A DNA stretch of 64,000 nucleotides from Algoriphagus iocasae (lineage in GTDB: Bacteria > Bacteroidota > Bacteroidia > Cytophagales > Cyclobacteriaceae), in the NCBI RefSeq assembly GCF_014206875.1, contig NZ_JACIJO010000001.1, positions 558,001-622,000 of the forward strand. Direction: 5' to 3'. Shown one piece after another: positions 10,901-19,355 of this stretch (position 1 is the first letter of the stretch; the number at the start of each line of letters is the position of its first letter). Both the position numbers and the translations under genes were made by a program. The notes under the pieces were generated by a model that saw only the letters and a program-made list of their open reading frames with translations, was not told the DNA's origin and made no database searches.

Positions 10901-12067
10901 GCCTTCACCTAAATCCATGAAAGCCGCAAAGTTTCGCAGGGTTTCTGTATTGGAAGCCCTGTTCATGATGTAAACTTCAATTCTGGTTACATTCACTCCA
11001 GATAGCACCTGAGGAAGTCCACGAAGCCATCTTTCGTAATTATCACGGAAGAAATGCGCTAAAAAGAAGTGGCGGTTTTCATCGTATTTGGATGCTTGGA
11101 TATCAAAAGATCTCCCTTGACCATTGGCATCAATAATCAATTGATCTCTCCGTCCTCTTTGCGTGGAAGCGACAGCGGTGACGCTCATTTTACCAAATTG
11201 CAATTGAGTTTTGACCCCAAAAAGGTTTTGAGCACCCTGGATCAATCTATTTTGAACCGGCATACTGACATTACCGATTTCAATGGATTTGATGATGTCT
11301 TCTTCAAATCCATTGTATTCTAGCTTCAGCTGGTTTTGAAAATCAAAAGAATTATTGGAATCGAAATTTGCTCCGATCTTCATTTTCTCTCCAAGCGAAC
11401 CATTGACCGCCATTTGTATTTGCTGGTCAAAATTGAATCCTCCGTTTTGCTGCTGACGGATAGGTAGGGTAGGGTTATCAATCCTTCGGAAAATCGCTCC
11501 AAAATCGAGGTTCACATAACCAGTGGGAACAATTGAAATTTGATCTCCACCAAAAATCCGATCAAAAGATGGACTTACAGTCAAAGGAGGAATTAAACCT
11601 CGACCTTCCACAGCACTTTCTCCATCTCCACCACGAGATCTGCTTCTCCAGTAATCCTGCCTTACTTTATATTCCTGAATTTTAGAAAATTCGTCAAAAT
11701 CGTATTCCTGTTCATTTCCAACCCGAGTACTATCGAGTTCTTCTACGATATTATATCTAAGCGTAGAATCGACCAGGACCTGGACATTTTGTTCAGTAAG
11801 TGGAGTTGGTAAAAATGGCGATTGAGGCTTTATGAAGGGGTTTCGGTAGGGGTAAAGAGGGCTTGTCCTCATATTTTGCCAAAGCAAAAATGAGGGAGCC
11901 ATTCTCCTATAGTTAAGAGAATCGATTCGCGTTTGGAGGCTATCGGTTACGGTTTGTTGTGCCTGGGAAGTAGAAAAGGCAATAAAAAACCCAAACAGGA
12001 TGAAGTATTTGGGCAAACCACCGAAATACCTCCTCCTGCAAAAAGTCAGTAACTTCCGAAAGTTCAA
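4934..12067 (-). CDS. sprA: SprA, outer-membrane translocon of the type IX secretion system
   Basis: This 2377-residue protein is the size of SprA/Sov, the giant outer-membrane beta-barrel that forms the protein-conducting channel of the type IX secretion system and is needed for gliding in Flavobacterium. It has an N-terminal signal (hydrophobic stretch about 19-34, cleavage near SQA/QQ), an early RSRGGDGE region and very long beta-rich stretches with alternating aromatic residues, ending in a strand with C-terminal FNLS. No ATG is available near the N-terminus: the frame opens after a stop at 12080-12082 and TTG at 12067 is the best start. It follows ruvA by 12 bases in the same direction. 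Its presence predicts that the cell exports cargo with type IX C-terminal domains; I did not identify such cargo here. Confidence 0.95.
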   Translation of the reverse strand: MNFRKLLTFCRRRYFGGLPKYFILFGFFIAFSTSQAQQTVTDSLQTRIDSLNYRRMAPSFLLWQNMRTSPLYPYRNPFIKPQSPFLPTPLTEQNVQVLVDSTLRYNIVEELDSTRVGNEQEYDFDEFSKIQEYKVRQDYWRSRSRGGDGESAVEGRGLIPPLTVSPSFDRIFGGDQISIVPTGYVNLDFGAIFRRIDNPTLPIRQQQNGGFNFDQQIQMAVNGSLGEKMKIGANFDSNNSFDFQNQLKLEYNGFEEDIIKSIEIGNVSMPVQNRLIQGAQNLFGVKTQLQFGKMSVTAVASTQRGRRDQLIIDANGQGRSFDIQASKYDENRHFFLAHFFRDNYERWLRGLPQVLSGVNVTRIEVYIMNRASNTETLRNFAAFMDLGEGQKLLNPTNPNIGPGTPGAPAANGSNLLFSNISNNPTFRPFDTGGRAIESSLGLKKGVDFEQINGSRKLGPTEFYFNPQLGYLSLFRKLQNDEVLAVSFEYTYNGQVYKVGELTEDYQNRQEDELIFLKLLRPARINPRVPTWDLMMKNVYNLNANQLLREGFQLQVIYRDDRTGLDNPSLLEGENVKDKPLIRLTGLDNLNPQNDPAPDGNFDYVEGLTIFSDRGLLVFPVLEPFGSNLEKNFLPGEIVLKDKYVYDTLYRTTQADAELVTRLNKYFIKGRLTAGSASEIQLPGLNISPGSVIVQAGNIPLTEGVDFTIDYNVGRVVIINDAILQSGKQISISFEKADLVSFQTRSMLGTRMDYLFSDKFNLGGTFLYLNERPNVTRIATGNETLRNSLWGLDANFADESRWLTKMADALPFTNTKETSLVNISGEFAHLIPGTSNQVDGDQASYIDDFEAAVTPFNLGGAANQNWKLASTPETDDNRFDLSNQTEDQLGATYRRARLAWYNIDNIFYRESGPGVPTNITREDRRNHYVRRVVPQEIFPQQDRTVIITPEPLFELAYFPSERGMYNYNTNLTFDGLLPNPKLNYGGVTRAITTEVDFDRTNIEYIEFWLLDPFIEGENGRVLDGIFNENNTTGGKLFLNLGDISEDVMKDGRHAFENGLPADGDPSETSSNEWGRITREQYLLPAFDNSESSRENQDVGLDGLKNDDEAGFFNSRFLSRLNVSQQARNIINQDVSADLFQYYLDERFDQEDAKILERYKKFNGMEGNTPVSANQNLPYTPSGSNNPDNEDLNTDNTINELENYYEYEIDLKPGNLIVGQNYIVDKVTHNEGGESVDWYLFRIPVRQPDRVQGDISGFKSIRWMRTYLTQFEQPVVLRMANFRMIGSQWRVFQESLYERGLFEIPEPDVSNVRVDVVGIEQNSQGSATQSPYVLPPGINRDRDNTSTVERRLNEQSLRVCIEDLAAHDARGVFRNITQDLVQFERIKMFLHADSEDAVDGEITAFLRMGTDYTDNYYEIEVPLFITPKGTRDPRQIWPLENEIDIAIQEIVGVKVERDNNQVPLNLPFSQQIRQYKVTVVGRPELSLIQGMMIGARNPGDTGGSSKSICFWANELRVTGFTKSNGWAANALLNAKIADVAVVSASIRHNSIGFGGLETRLSERARQSTTQYDISTNIDIHKLLPEQLGISIPMYFSIENSSTRPEYDPLNPDVPFEIALGKFETDSERDAYRRIALDQLKRKNVSFNNVRKIKTNPDSKNRFYDISNLSFSYAYGTVKQTNAQIQDYDFKTYKGNITYSFQPTAWTLEPFKNSEWLNSPYLRLIKDFNINLAPTLILARLDVDRRFLRSQYRNDQLSTSGVDPLFQKSFFMNRFYTLNWDLTRNLRVDYSSRIMAVIDEPEGDLDSQAKQDSIRNNFWNFGRKTNYNHSVNLNYTIPFDKSPITDWIRADYKYNATYTWQTGAIGQKDTLGNVIQNSRDQSITGKLDLIRLYNKSKKLAALNAPKRPNVPGRGNVQAEDTIGTPFSNKLLKALMMVKEVTFNYGLLEGTFLPGYLPNTGLLGMDRAFSNPGLAFLFGSQDPGVRYSLANGGYMAPSSELTQPFRQNRAMNLRLGSLIEPFQDFRITLTASKRETGDYQEIFRNSMDNPGDFVSISPNRLGAYSITTIMIGTAFSKDDFENNSPLFTDFENNRSVIKGRLDAENPAAGEYSINGQDVLIPSFLAAYRGQNPSETKLNPFPKTPLPNWRLEYRGLSRLKGLSDIFSSINILHGYTATYDASNFSNSLQYQQGLELYNTLQRIPRADATNDEGQFIPIYVLNQVVMTERFSPLIGLDLLTKDRLNIAIQYNKERNLGLNFSNSQVTEQRSNDFGVDIGYTKAGVKVPFKIQGQQKILKNDLTLRLNTKIVDTRQVQRKIEEGSTITNGNLNIQIRPTVGYLINQNLSVTLYFDRTINDPRVTTAYRRSSTSFGGQLRFNLSQ

Positions 12068-12079
12068 TGCAGCTTCAAA

Positions 12080-12679
12080 TTATGGTGTCTTTAAAGATGC
12101 TTTAATTAATTCTTCTAATGAAATTTCTCCAGTGGTTTTTTTCAATACTGCTGCGATGTTTTTTTCTGCCGCAGCTTTTGGGAACCCAAGAGTCATTAAG
12201 GCCTTTAACGCTTCTTCACGTACTTTATTGTCAGATTTCATGAAGCCAAATTGGGAAGGATTGGAATCTGTTCCGCTACCTTTTCCAACTTTGTCTTTGA
12301 GTTCCAAAATGATACGTTGAGCAGTTTTGGCACCTATGCCTTTTACATGCTGGATAGTCGCCACATCTCCAGATAGAATTGCATGTTCGATTTCCTCTGT
12401 GCTTAGGGAAGAAAGAATCATTAATCCAGTTGATGGACCGACTCCATTGATGGAGATCAGGAGTAAAAAAAGTTTCTTTTCTCCCTCTTCTTTAAAGCCA
12501 AAAAGAGTATGTGCATCTTCTTTGATATGGAGAAAAGTGAGGAGCTTGATCTGCTCCTCATCTTTTATTTTTGAATAGGTCTGTAAAGAAATCTTCACAT
12601 GATAACCGATTCCGTTTACATCAATAATGACATAGGTGGGATCTTTGAAAACTAATTTTCCGCTTAAATAATCGATCAT
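12080..12679 (-). CDS. ruvA: Holliday junction DNA helicase subunit RuvA
   Basis: RuvA binds Holliday junctions as a tetramer and loads the RuvB branch-migration motor. The 199-residue length is typical. The N-terminal OB-fold (about 1-63) starts MIDYLSGKL. Two helix-hairpin-helix units follow: LLISINGVGPSTGLMIL and IQHVKGIGAKTAQRIILELKDK. A Ser/Gly/Asn linker leads to the small C-terminal domain (about 150-199) that contacts RuvB, with ALMTLGFPKAAAEKNI. The ATG overlaps the TGA of the malic enzyme gene by 4 bases, indicating translational coupling. ruvB is not nearby. Confidence 0.97.
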   Translation of the reverse strand: MIDYLSGKLVFKDPTYVIIDVNGIGYHVKISLQTYSKIKDEEQIKLLTFLHIKEDAHTLFGFKEEGEKKLFLLLISINGVGPSTGLMILSSLSTEEIEHAILSGDVATIQHVKGIGAKTAQRIILELKDKVGKGSGTDSNPSQFGFMKSDNKVREEALKALMTLGFPKAAAEKNIAAVLKKTTGEISLEELIKASLKTP

Positions 12680-14949
12680 AGTGTTGATTGGTCAGATTGT
12701 GCATCCACTACTGCCACAGCCACCATATTTACGATTTCACGGATAGAGCTTCCCAATTGTAGGATATGAACAGGTTTGTTCATGCCCAAAAGAATTGGTC
12801 CAATTGCTTCTGCGTTACCAAGCTCGGCAAGCAACTTATAAGCAATGTTACCAGAACTTAGATCTGGGAAGATCAACGTATTTGCTTTTTTATTGATCAG
12901 TTTGGAGAATGGATACATTTCTTTCTGTATCTCATCGTTTAAGGCTACGTTTGCTTGCATTTCTCCTTCGATGATCAAATCAGGATACTTCTTTTTTGCA
13001 AGTGCAGTTGCCTTCGCCATTTTATCTGGAATGTCGCCTTTGGCAGATCCAAAGTTGGAGTAAGAAAGTACGGCAACTCTTGGCTCGATATTGAAGAATT
13101 TAACCGCTTCAGCTGTCAATCCAATAATTTCCACCAATTCCTCGGCTGTAGGATTTAAGTTAACAGTCGCATCTGCGAAGAAGAAAGGCCCTTTTCCCGT
13201 ATTCATGATGTACATACCCGTCACCCTTTTGGTGCCCGGTCTTACACCGATTGTATGTAGAGAAGGAAGAACAGTTTTTGGATAATCTCTCGTCAAACCG
13301 GAAATGAATGCATCTGCTTGACCAGTTTCTACCATCATCGCACCAAAATAGTTACGCTGTGTGACTAACCTGGCAGCATCGCTTTTGGTCATTCCTTTTC
13401 TGTGACGCTTTTGGAATAAAATTTCTCCAAACTGCGCAAGTTTCTGACTTTCTTCCATCGGATCAATGATGGTCACATTTTGTAGATCCAAGGAGTTTTC
13501 TTCTATCAGCGTAAGAATACGCTCTTTGTTTCCTAAAAGAATTGGAATAGCAATTTTCTCATCACGAATGATTTGAGCTGCTTTCAATATTTTTCTATTG
13601 TCAGCTTCCGCAAATACCACTCGTTTTGGATTTTTCTTCGCTCTGGCGATCACAACGGACATCAATCTTTGATCAATGCCAATTCTTTCCTGAAGTTCAA
13701 GCTCATAAGAATCCCAATCTGTAATTGGGCTTTTGGCTACTCCAGATTCGATCGCTGCCTTTGCTACTGCTGGAGCGATAGTCGTGATAAGTCTTGGATC
13801 CAAAGGCTTTGGAATGAGGTAAAATCTTCCAAAACCAAGTTTATCTTCACCGTATGCTTTATTGACAATATCAGGAACAGGCTCTTTTGCAAGTTTTGCA
13901 ATTGCATGTGCTGCCGCAAGCTTCATTTCCTCATTGATTGCTGTAGCTCTCACATCGAGTGCTCCCCGGAAAATGTATGGAAATCCAAGGACATTATTCA
14001 CTTGATTAGGATGATCAGATCTACCTGTAGCCATGATCAAATCCTCTCTGGCTGCGATGGCCAAGTCATATGAAATCTCTGGGTCTGGGTTTGCTAAGGC
14101 AAAAACGATAGGGTTTTCGGCCATTAACTTTAATTGATCCTGACTGACTACATTTCCTGCAGAAAGTCCCAAAAATACATCTGCACCTTTTAAGGCATCA
14201 CTTAATGTATGGAGATTGCGGTCTGTACTGAATTCTCTTCTGATTTCATCCAGATCTTCTCGGTCGGTTCTAAGAATTCCATCTTTGTCACATAGGACAA
14301 TATTCTCTCTTTTTATTCCAAGAGTGATATAAAATCTAGTGCAGGAAATAGCAGCCGCCCCGGCTCCGTTTACTACCAACATGATTTCACCAATGTTTTT
14401 ATCAACCAGTTCCAATGCATTGATCAAAGCAGCGCCAGAAATGATTGCAGTCCCGTGCTGATCATCATGCATCACAGGGATTTTCATTTCTTTTTTGAGC
14501 GTTTGCTCGATTTCAAAGCATTCTGGAGCTTTGATATCCTCCAGGTTGATGCCTCCGAAAGTAGGCTCCAAAGATTTGATTGTTTGAATCAGTTTCTTTG
14601 GATCTTTTTCGTTGATCTCTATGTCGAATACATCTATTCCTGCGAATTTTTTGAAAAGAACTCCTTTTCCTTCCATCACAGGTTTTGATGCTTCTGGTCC
14701 GATGTCTCCTAGTCCCAAAACTGCGGTGCCATTGGAAATTACTCCAACCAGATTGCCTTTCGCAGTGTATTTGTAGACATTTTCTACATCATTTGATATT
14801 TCTTTACAAGGTTCGGCTACTCCAGGAGAGTAGGCCAGTGCCAAATCCATTTGGCTGGAAAGAGGTTTCGTCGGGATTACCTCAATTTTTCCGGCTTTCC
14901 CTTGGGTGTGATAATTGAGTGCATCCTCTTTTCGGATTTTAATTGCCAT
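12676..14949 (-). CDS. maeB: NADP-type malic enzyme fused to a phosphotransacetylase-like domain
   Basis: This 757-residue protein has the MaeB architecture. The N-terminal half (about 1-430) is a malic enzyme, oxidatively decarboxylating malate to pyruvate with NAD(P)H formation. Visible motifs are [19 protein letters not shown] and the nucleotide-binding [11 protein letters not shown]. The C-terminal half (about 435-757) resembles phosphate acetyltransferase, with [15 protein letters not shown] near its start and a [12 protein letters not shown] segment near its end. In characterised MaeB proteins this domain lacks transacetylase activity and acts as a regulatory or oligomerisation module that senses acetyl-CoA; I assume the same here. 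It is translationally coupled to ruvA by a 4-base overlap. Confidence 0.95.
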   Translation of the reverse strand: MAIKIRKEDALNYHTQGKAGKIEVIPTKPLSSQMDLALAYSPGVAEPCKEISNDVENVYKYTAKGNLVGVISNGTAVLGLGDIGPEASKPVMEGKGVLFKKFAGIDVFDIEINEKDPKKLIQTIKSLEPTFGGINLEDIKAPECFEIEQTLKKEMKIPVMHDDQHGTAIISGAALINALELVDKNIGEIMLVVNGAGAAAISCTRFYITLGIKRENIVLCDKDGILRTDREDLDEIRREFSTDRNLHTLSDALKGADVFLGLSAGNVVSQDQLKLMAENPIVFALANPDPEISYDLAIAAREDLIMATGRSDHPNQVNNVLGFPYIFRGALDVRATAINEEMKLAAAHAIAKLAKEPVPDIVNKAYGEDKLGFGRFYLIPKPLDPRLITTIAPAVAKAAIESGVAKSPITDWDSYELELQERIGIDQRLMSVVIARAKKNPKRVVFAEADNRKILKAAQIIRDEKIAIPILLGNKERILTLIEENSLDLQNVTIIDPMEESQKLAQFGEILFQKRHRKGMTKSDAARLVTQRNYFGAMMVETGQADAFISGLTRDYPKTVLPSLHTIGVRPGTKRVTGMYIMNTGKGPFFFADATVNLNPTAEELVEIIGLTAEAVKFFNIEPRVAVLSYSNFGSAKGDIPDKMAKATALAKKKYPDLIIEGEMQANVALNDEIQKEMYPFSKLINKKANTLIFPDLSSGNIAYKLLAELGNAEAIGPILLGMNKPVHILQLGSSIREIVNMVAVAVVDAQSDQSTL

Positions 14950-14971
14950 AAAAGCTCTAAGTTAGTTTGGG

Positions 14972-16069
14972 TCAGGATCCCTGCTCTTCTGTCCAACTAA
15001 CATTGGTGTTTAAAAGGATGGTTTCGATTTCGCGAAGTGCATCACGGTGAACTTCATTTGGGTAAAACACAAAGCCCTCCATATAATACAGTTTCCCTTT
15101 CTTTTCATCGACCATGAGATAACCTAAATAGGTTCCTCCCATACTCAAGTTGTTAGTTTTCCAGGAGCCCCTTATTTCGGTTGTAAAATTATCATTTATC
15201 ACCATGTTTCGGAAAGCAGGTGGGATTTGTTTTTCAGAAACCATAAAAGAATTAGGATCATCTGGATCACCGAAAATTTCATTTTTGGTGATTTCATCTC
15301 TGAGTGCTACGATGTTAGCAGGGAAGGTTTGTTCTTCACTTACATAATCTGTCTCGTAAAAGAATAGGCTAATATCCGCCCTATTGGCAGTAGGAGTAGG
15401 CTGTCTTAGCCAAACAAACCCTGGTTTGCTCTTAGCAATTTGATAAGATGCAGGAACATTGACCTCAATTCCTAGATTTTTTTCTGTTTCAGCGGATGCG
15501 GCTGTGTTTTTTCTGGCAAGAATAATTTTCTCCAACCTTCCTCTTTCTCTTACCTCAAATAAATTAATTAACCTTGATTTGTTCTTTTTCAGGTTTGCAA
15601 CCAATTCTTCTTCATTATTACCAAACAGGTAAAGAACTTCCTGACCCACTGCATATTCATCTTCCATGCGAAGGGTGTATAAAGAAGGATCAGCTTCTGC
15701 CTTTTCTTTTGATTCTTTTGAAAACTGAGAATTAATTACCTGACTAGCGGCACCCTTATCATCGAAAGTGGTTACATAAATTAGGTTAGTAGACATTTTG
15801 AGCATTCTTGTCATTGCTCTTGGATCTACTCTGTTCACCTTAAATCTTGACTCGGATCGAATCATCCCAGGAAGATCTGCTTCAAAAATTTCTTTCAGTT
15901 CATCTCCTACTGGACCGGCCCACTTGGCAGAATCGATCACTAAAATAATTTCTCCAATTGTACCTCTAGCTTTTGGCTTGGTACTGTCTGGTCGATTGGG
16001 ATCATTTTCACAAGAAGTTAGAAATAATCCAAAACTTATAAGGGTGAAAATATAGATAAGAGCTCTCAT
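14972..16069 (-). CDS. DUF4837 lipoprotein
   Basis: A 365-residue predicted lipoprotein with a clear signal ending LFLTSC (Cys20). The mature part begins with an acidic, Pro-rich stretch and then a globular region starting GTIGEIILVIDSAKW, which fits the Bacteroidota family DUF4837. Late segments include LGYLMVDEKKGKLYYMEGFVF and an ALREIETIL helix near the end. No enzymatic motif is visible. It is 22 bases downstream of no gene on the same side but upstream (in coding sense) of maeB, with a 22-base gap, so it may share the transcript. A role in the envelope is inferred only from its export. Confidence 0.8.
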   Translation of the reverse strand: MRALIYIFTLISFGLFLTSCENDPNRPDSTKPKARGTIGEIILVIDSAKWAGPVGDELKEIFEADLPGMIRSESRFKVNRVDPRAMTRMLKMSTNLIYVTTFDDKGAASQVINSQFSKESKEKAEADPSLYTLRMEDEYAVGQEVLYLFGNNEEELVANLKKNKSRLINLFEVRERGRLEKIILARKNTAASAETEKNLGIEVNVPASYQIAKSKPGFVWLRQPTPTANRADISLFFYETDYVSEEQTFPANIVALRDEITKNEIFGDPDDPNSFMVSEKQIPPAFRNMVINDNFTTEIRGSWKTNNLSMGGTYLGYLMVDEKKGKLYYMEGFVFYPNEVHRDALREIETILLNTNVSWTEEQGS

Positions 16070-16192
16070 AATTCAGCTGAATTTGGTTGTTGATACACTA
16101 AGGCAAACTTAAAAATAAGGATTCTGGTTTACTTAAAAATTTAAATGAAGTTAAAATACCTTAGAATTGAACTTAGAATTCTTCCTAAAATA

Positions 16193-17587
16193 TTAGCCTA
16201 TGATTAATTTTTGACCAGGTTTGATGTTGTTACTATTGAGATTGTTTAATCTCTTGATTTGTTCCACTGTCAAACCTGCATGTCTTTTGGAAATGATCCA
16301 TAGAGAATCTCCCGGCTGAACAGTATAGAGAAGTTGTCCTGAGGAATTGGAAGTAGTCTGAGCTATAGTCGGAGGTGTGCCTGAATAAATGGTCAGGTTT
16401 TGGCCAACTCTGATTAGATTGGAATAAAGGTTATTCCAGGATTTAAGCTGAGTCACAGTAACCCCATGTCGGGAAGCGATTTTACCAAGAACATCTCCAG
16501 AGCGAACTTTATAAGTAATCGCATTCACTTGAGGTTCTTCTGCAAGCTCTTCAATTGGCTTCAAGGTAAGAACGCCGTTGTCAGTAAGATAAGTAGTAGG
16601 GGAGTTGTTTAAGGAATCGCTTAACCAAGCTAGATTTTGCTTGATAAATGATGCTTTTGCTTTAGGGATATTCAAAGCAATTGTCTTATTACTTTCAGGA
16701 ACTTTTCCTCTTTTTAAAGAAGGATTTAAAGATTCTAAATCTTTTTCACATAGCTCAGTCAGTTCTGCCAATTTGGTCAGGTCAAGAGCTCTGTCGAATC
16801 TGATTTTTTCTGTAGCGCGGTAATAGGTTGGTTCTTCCAAGTTTAAGTTATGCTCTTCTAAGTGGCTAAGAATGTATAACATTGCCTGAACCTGAGGAAC
16901 ATAGCTTCTCGTTTCTCTTGGTAAGTAATTGTAGATTCCCCAGAAAGTTTTCTTGCCTCCTGATCTTCTGATGGCTTTTCTTACATTGCCTGGTCCACAA
17001 TTATAAGCGGCCATGGCTACTTCCCAATCCCCAAACATTCTGTAAAGAGATTTAAGGTACTTAGCAGCAGCATCCGTTGATTTTTCAGGGTCCATTCGGT
17101 CATCTACATCATTATTGACATACATGCCGTACATTCTGCCAGTAGCTGGCATAAACTGCCAAAGTCCGATTGCACCAACTCTGGACCTGATTTGAGGATC
17201 TAAGCCAGATTCGATGATAGAAAGATATTTGATCTCAACAGGCATTTCATGCTTATTGAGAGTTTCATCAAATAGGTCAAAAAACAAGTCTTTCCTTGCC
17301 AAGACCATTCTGGTATAATCTCTATTACGAACAGTGAAATATTGGATAAATGAAAAAATCCTGTCATTCAACTCAAAAGCCATCTCATGATCCATTTTGG
17401 AAATGCGATCGGCTACTTCGTCATATGTGAAATCAGGAATGTATTCGTAGTGGTAGTTTGGCATCACTTCCTCCTCAGAGAAATTTGTTGCTGCCACATT
17501 CTGATCGTCCTGCGAAAAAGCCGGGGACAATGGTATCAAACAAGTCGAAATCACAAGTAAGAAAGTATTGTTCCAGTTTTTTTTCAT
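16193..17587 (-). CDS. MltD-like membrane-associated lytic transglycosylase with LysM repeats
   Basis: This 464-residue protein cleaves the glycan strands of peptidoglycan. A signal peptide ends near FSQ (residue 26). The SLT goose-lysozyme-like domain (about 108-240) has the catalytic Glu126 in YLSIIESGLDP, followed by GAIGLWQFMPATGRMYG and AMAAYNCGPGNVRKAI, all signatures of the MltD group. Two LysM peptidoglycan-binding modules follow, at about 358-402 (YKVRSGDVLGKIASRHGV) and 418-464 (YTVQPGDSLWIISKRH). The protein ends exactly after the second LysM. It follows gatA by 15 bases on the minus strand, so it probably belongs to the tatA-gatA transcript. Confidence 0.93.
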   Translation of the reverse strand: MKKNWNNTFLLVISTCLIPLSPAFSQDDQNVAATNFSEEEVMPNYHYEYIPDFTYDEVADRISKMDHEMAFELNDRIFSFIQYFTVRNRDYTRMVLARKDLFFDLFDETLNKHEMPVEIKYLSIIESGLDPQIRSRVGAIGLWQFMPATGRMYGMYVNNDVDDRMDPEKSTDAAAKYLKSLYRMFGDWEVAMAAYNCGPGNVRKAIRRSGGKKTFWGIYNYLPRETRSYVPQVQAMLYILSHLEEHNLNLEEPTYYRATEKIRFDRALDLTKLAELTELCEKDLESLNPSLKRGKVPESNKTIALNIPKAKASFIKQNLAWLSDSLNNSPTTYLTDNGVLTLKPIEELAEEPQVNAITYKVRSGDVLGKIASRHGVTVTQLKSWNNLYSNLIRVGQNLTIYSGTPPTIAQTTSNSSGQLLYTVQPGDSLWIISKRHAGLTVEQIKRLNNLNSNNIKPGQKLIIG

Positions 17588-17602
17588 CAGTTGATAAGAG
17601 TT

Positions 17603-19030
17603 TTAAGAGGTTAAATCACTTAAGTATTTGCTGAAGGCAAAAAGCTCAGCTTCTTTAAATGAGTTGCATATTACTTGTAATCCGATCGGCATTCCTTCAG
17701 CATCTTTTCCATTAGGAATAGAAATAGCCGGAACACCAGAAACCGAAGCCTGAACTGTAAATAAATCTTCCAGATACATCGCTACCGGATCGCCACTATG
17801 CTCTCCAAACTTAAACGCTGTCGTTGGCGTAGTTGGCATTATAATATAATCAAAATCATTCAAAAGATTTTCAGTAAAGTCTTTTATTAATCTTCTGACC
17901 TTTTGAGCTTTAGTGAAATATGCGTCATAATAGCTCGCACTTAACACGAAAGTTCCAAGCATAATTCTTCTTTTTACTTCCTCCCCAAATCCCTCGCTTC
18001 TGGTCAGTTTATACATACTTTCCAGATTATGAGCGTTTGGAGTTCGATAGCCATATTTTACTCCGTCAAACCTGGAAAGATTCGATGAAGCTTCTGCCGT
18101 AGTAAGGATATAATAAGTGGGAAGAATATATTCCAATAGAGGGAATTCAACTTCTTGGACATCATGTCCTTCATCTTTTAGCTTCTCAAGAATTGAAAGC
18201 GTATTTTCCTTGATTTCAGGCTGTAATGCGTGAGATTCAATTGATTCTTTGAGATAGGCAACTTTAGCCTTCTTGTCAAAATGAAGAAGTTGGCTATAAG
18301 GAAGAACGGGCTTTCTGGAAGAGGTACTGTCCATTTCATCATGGCCAGCCATGATTTCCAGAAGCAATGCGTTGTCTTTTACTGTTCTTGTAAAGGTGCC
18401 AATTGTGTCAAAGGAAGACGCATATGCGATCAATCCCCATCTTGAAATCCTAGAATAAGTCGGCTTCATACCGATAATTCCTGTGAAAGCTGCAGGTTGT
18501 CTTACCGAACCACCGGTGTCTGTACCCAAAGAGGCGGTACAAAGGTTTGCCTGTACGGCTACTGCGGAGCCTCCCGAAGATCCACCAGGTACTCTGTTTT
18601 CATCCAACGCATTTAACACTTTTCCATGCGCCGAATTTTCATTAGAGCTTCCCATACCAAATTCATCACAATTCAGCCTACCAATGATAATGGCATCTTC
18701 ATCGATTAATCTTTGAATGGCAGTGGTTGTGAATTGGGATTGGAAACCCTGAAGAATTTTTGAGGAAGCATTTGCCTCATGATCTGCATAGCAAAGAACA
18801 TCTTTAATGCCGATGACCATTCCGGCAAGTTTACCAGCTTTTCCCTCTACAAGCTTTTGATCGATTAAATCAGCCTGTTGTAAAGCGGAATGCTCGTAAA
18901 CTTCGACGAAGGCGTTTAAGTGCGCCTTCGTCTTAATGTTTTGAAGATAATGATTGACAATTGCTCTACAATCAGTCTCCTTTTTCTCGAGCGATTTTTT
19001 GATTTCGTCGAATGAAATAAATTTCTCCAA
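17603..19030 (-). CDS. gatA: Amidase-signature protein, Glu-tRNA(Gln) amidotransferase subunit A
   Basis: GatA hydrolyses glutamine or asparagine and passes ammonia to GatB to convert Glu-tRNA(Gln) into Gln-tRNA(Gln). The 475-residue length is normal. The Ser-cisSer-Lys triad of the amidase signature is complete: Lys76 in GIKDVL, Ser151 in PGGSSGGS and Ser175 in TDTGGSVRQPA. The segment TYSRISRWGLIAYASSFDTIG is diagnostic of GatA rather than of other amidases. The start is TTG: no ATG or GTG lies between it and the upstream in-frame stop at 19049. gatB and gatC are not in the window. tatA precedes it by 18 bases and the MltD-like gene follows by 15 bases. Confidence 0.95.
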   Translation of the reverse strand: MEKFISFDEIKKSLEKKETDCRAIVNHYLQNIKTKAHLNAFVEVYEHSALQQADLIDQKLVEGKAGKLAGMVIGIKDVLCYADHEANASSKILQGFQSQFTTTAIQRLIDEDAIIIGRLNCDEFGMGSSNENSAHGKVLNALDENRVPGGSSGGSAVAVQANLCTASLGTDTGGSVRQPAAFTGIIGMKPTYSRISRWGLIAYASSFDTIGTFTRTVKDNALLLEIMAGHDEMDSTSSRKPVLPYSQLLHFDKKAKVAYLKESIESHALQPEIKENTLSILEKLKDEGHDVQEVEFPLLEYILPTYYILTTAEASSNLSRFDGVKYGYRTPNAHNLESMYKLTRSEGFGEEVKRRIMLGTFVLSASYYDAYFTKAQKVRRLIKDFTENLLNDFDYIIMPTTPTTAFKFGEHSGDPVAMYLEDLFTVQASVSGVPAISIPNGKDAEGMPIGLQVICNSFKEAELFAFSKYLSDLTS

Positions 19031-19048
19031 TGCTATTGGCTTAAGGGA

Positions 19049-19246
19049 TTATTTTTTCTTGTCCTTCAGTCCCTCTTCGAGATCGTTTTGAATGTCTTTA
19101 GTAGCATCTTTGAATTCTCTGATTCCACGGCCTAGACCTCTTGCTAATTCAGGAATTCTTTTAGCACCAAATAATAGGAGGATAACAAGTATGATCAATA
19201 CGATCGAGCCTCCGCCCATATTTTGAATGAAACCCAATGTAGTCAT
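19049..19246 (-). CDS. tatA: Twin-arginine translocase subunit TatA/E
   Basis: This 65-residue protein is the pore-forming TatA component, which exports folded proteins carrying twin-arginine signals. It has a short N-terminal membrane helix (about 13-22), the conserved hinge FGAKRIPEL, an amphipathic helix (ARGLGRGIREFKDA) and a charged Lys/Asp-rich tail. tatC is not in the window. Likely Tat clients are found in the same window at 39025, 41428 and 55399. It lies immediately upstream of gatA and is presumably co-transcribed with it. Confidence 0.93.
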   Translation of the reverse strand: MTTLGFIQNMGGGSIVLIILVILLLFGAKRIPELARGLGRGIREFKDATKDIQNDLEEGLKDKKK

Positions 19247-19355
19247 GATGATTTATGTTTAAGGGTAAATGTGTTGCAAAGATATAACTGTCATCTGCTT
19301 ACACAAAGTAAACGGCCGAGAGTTATTCTTTTTTATAAATATACGATAAATTATA

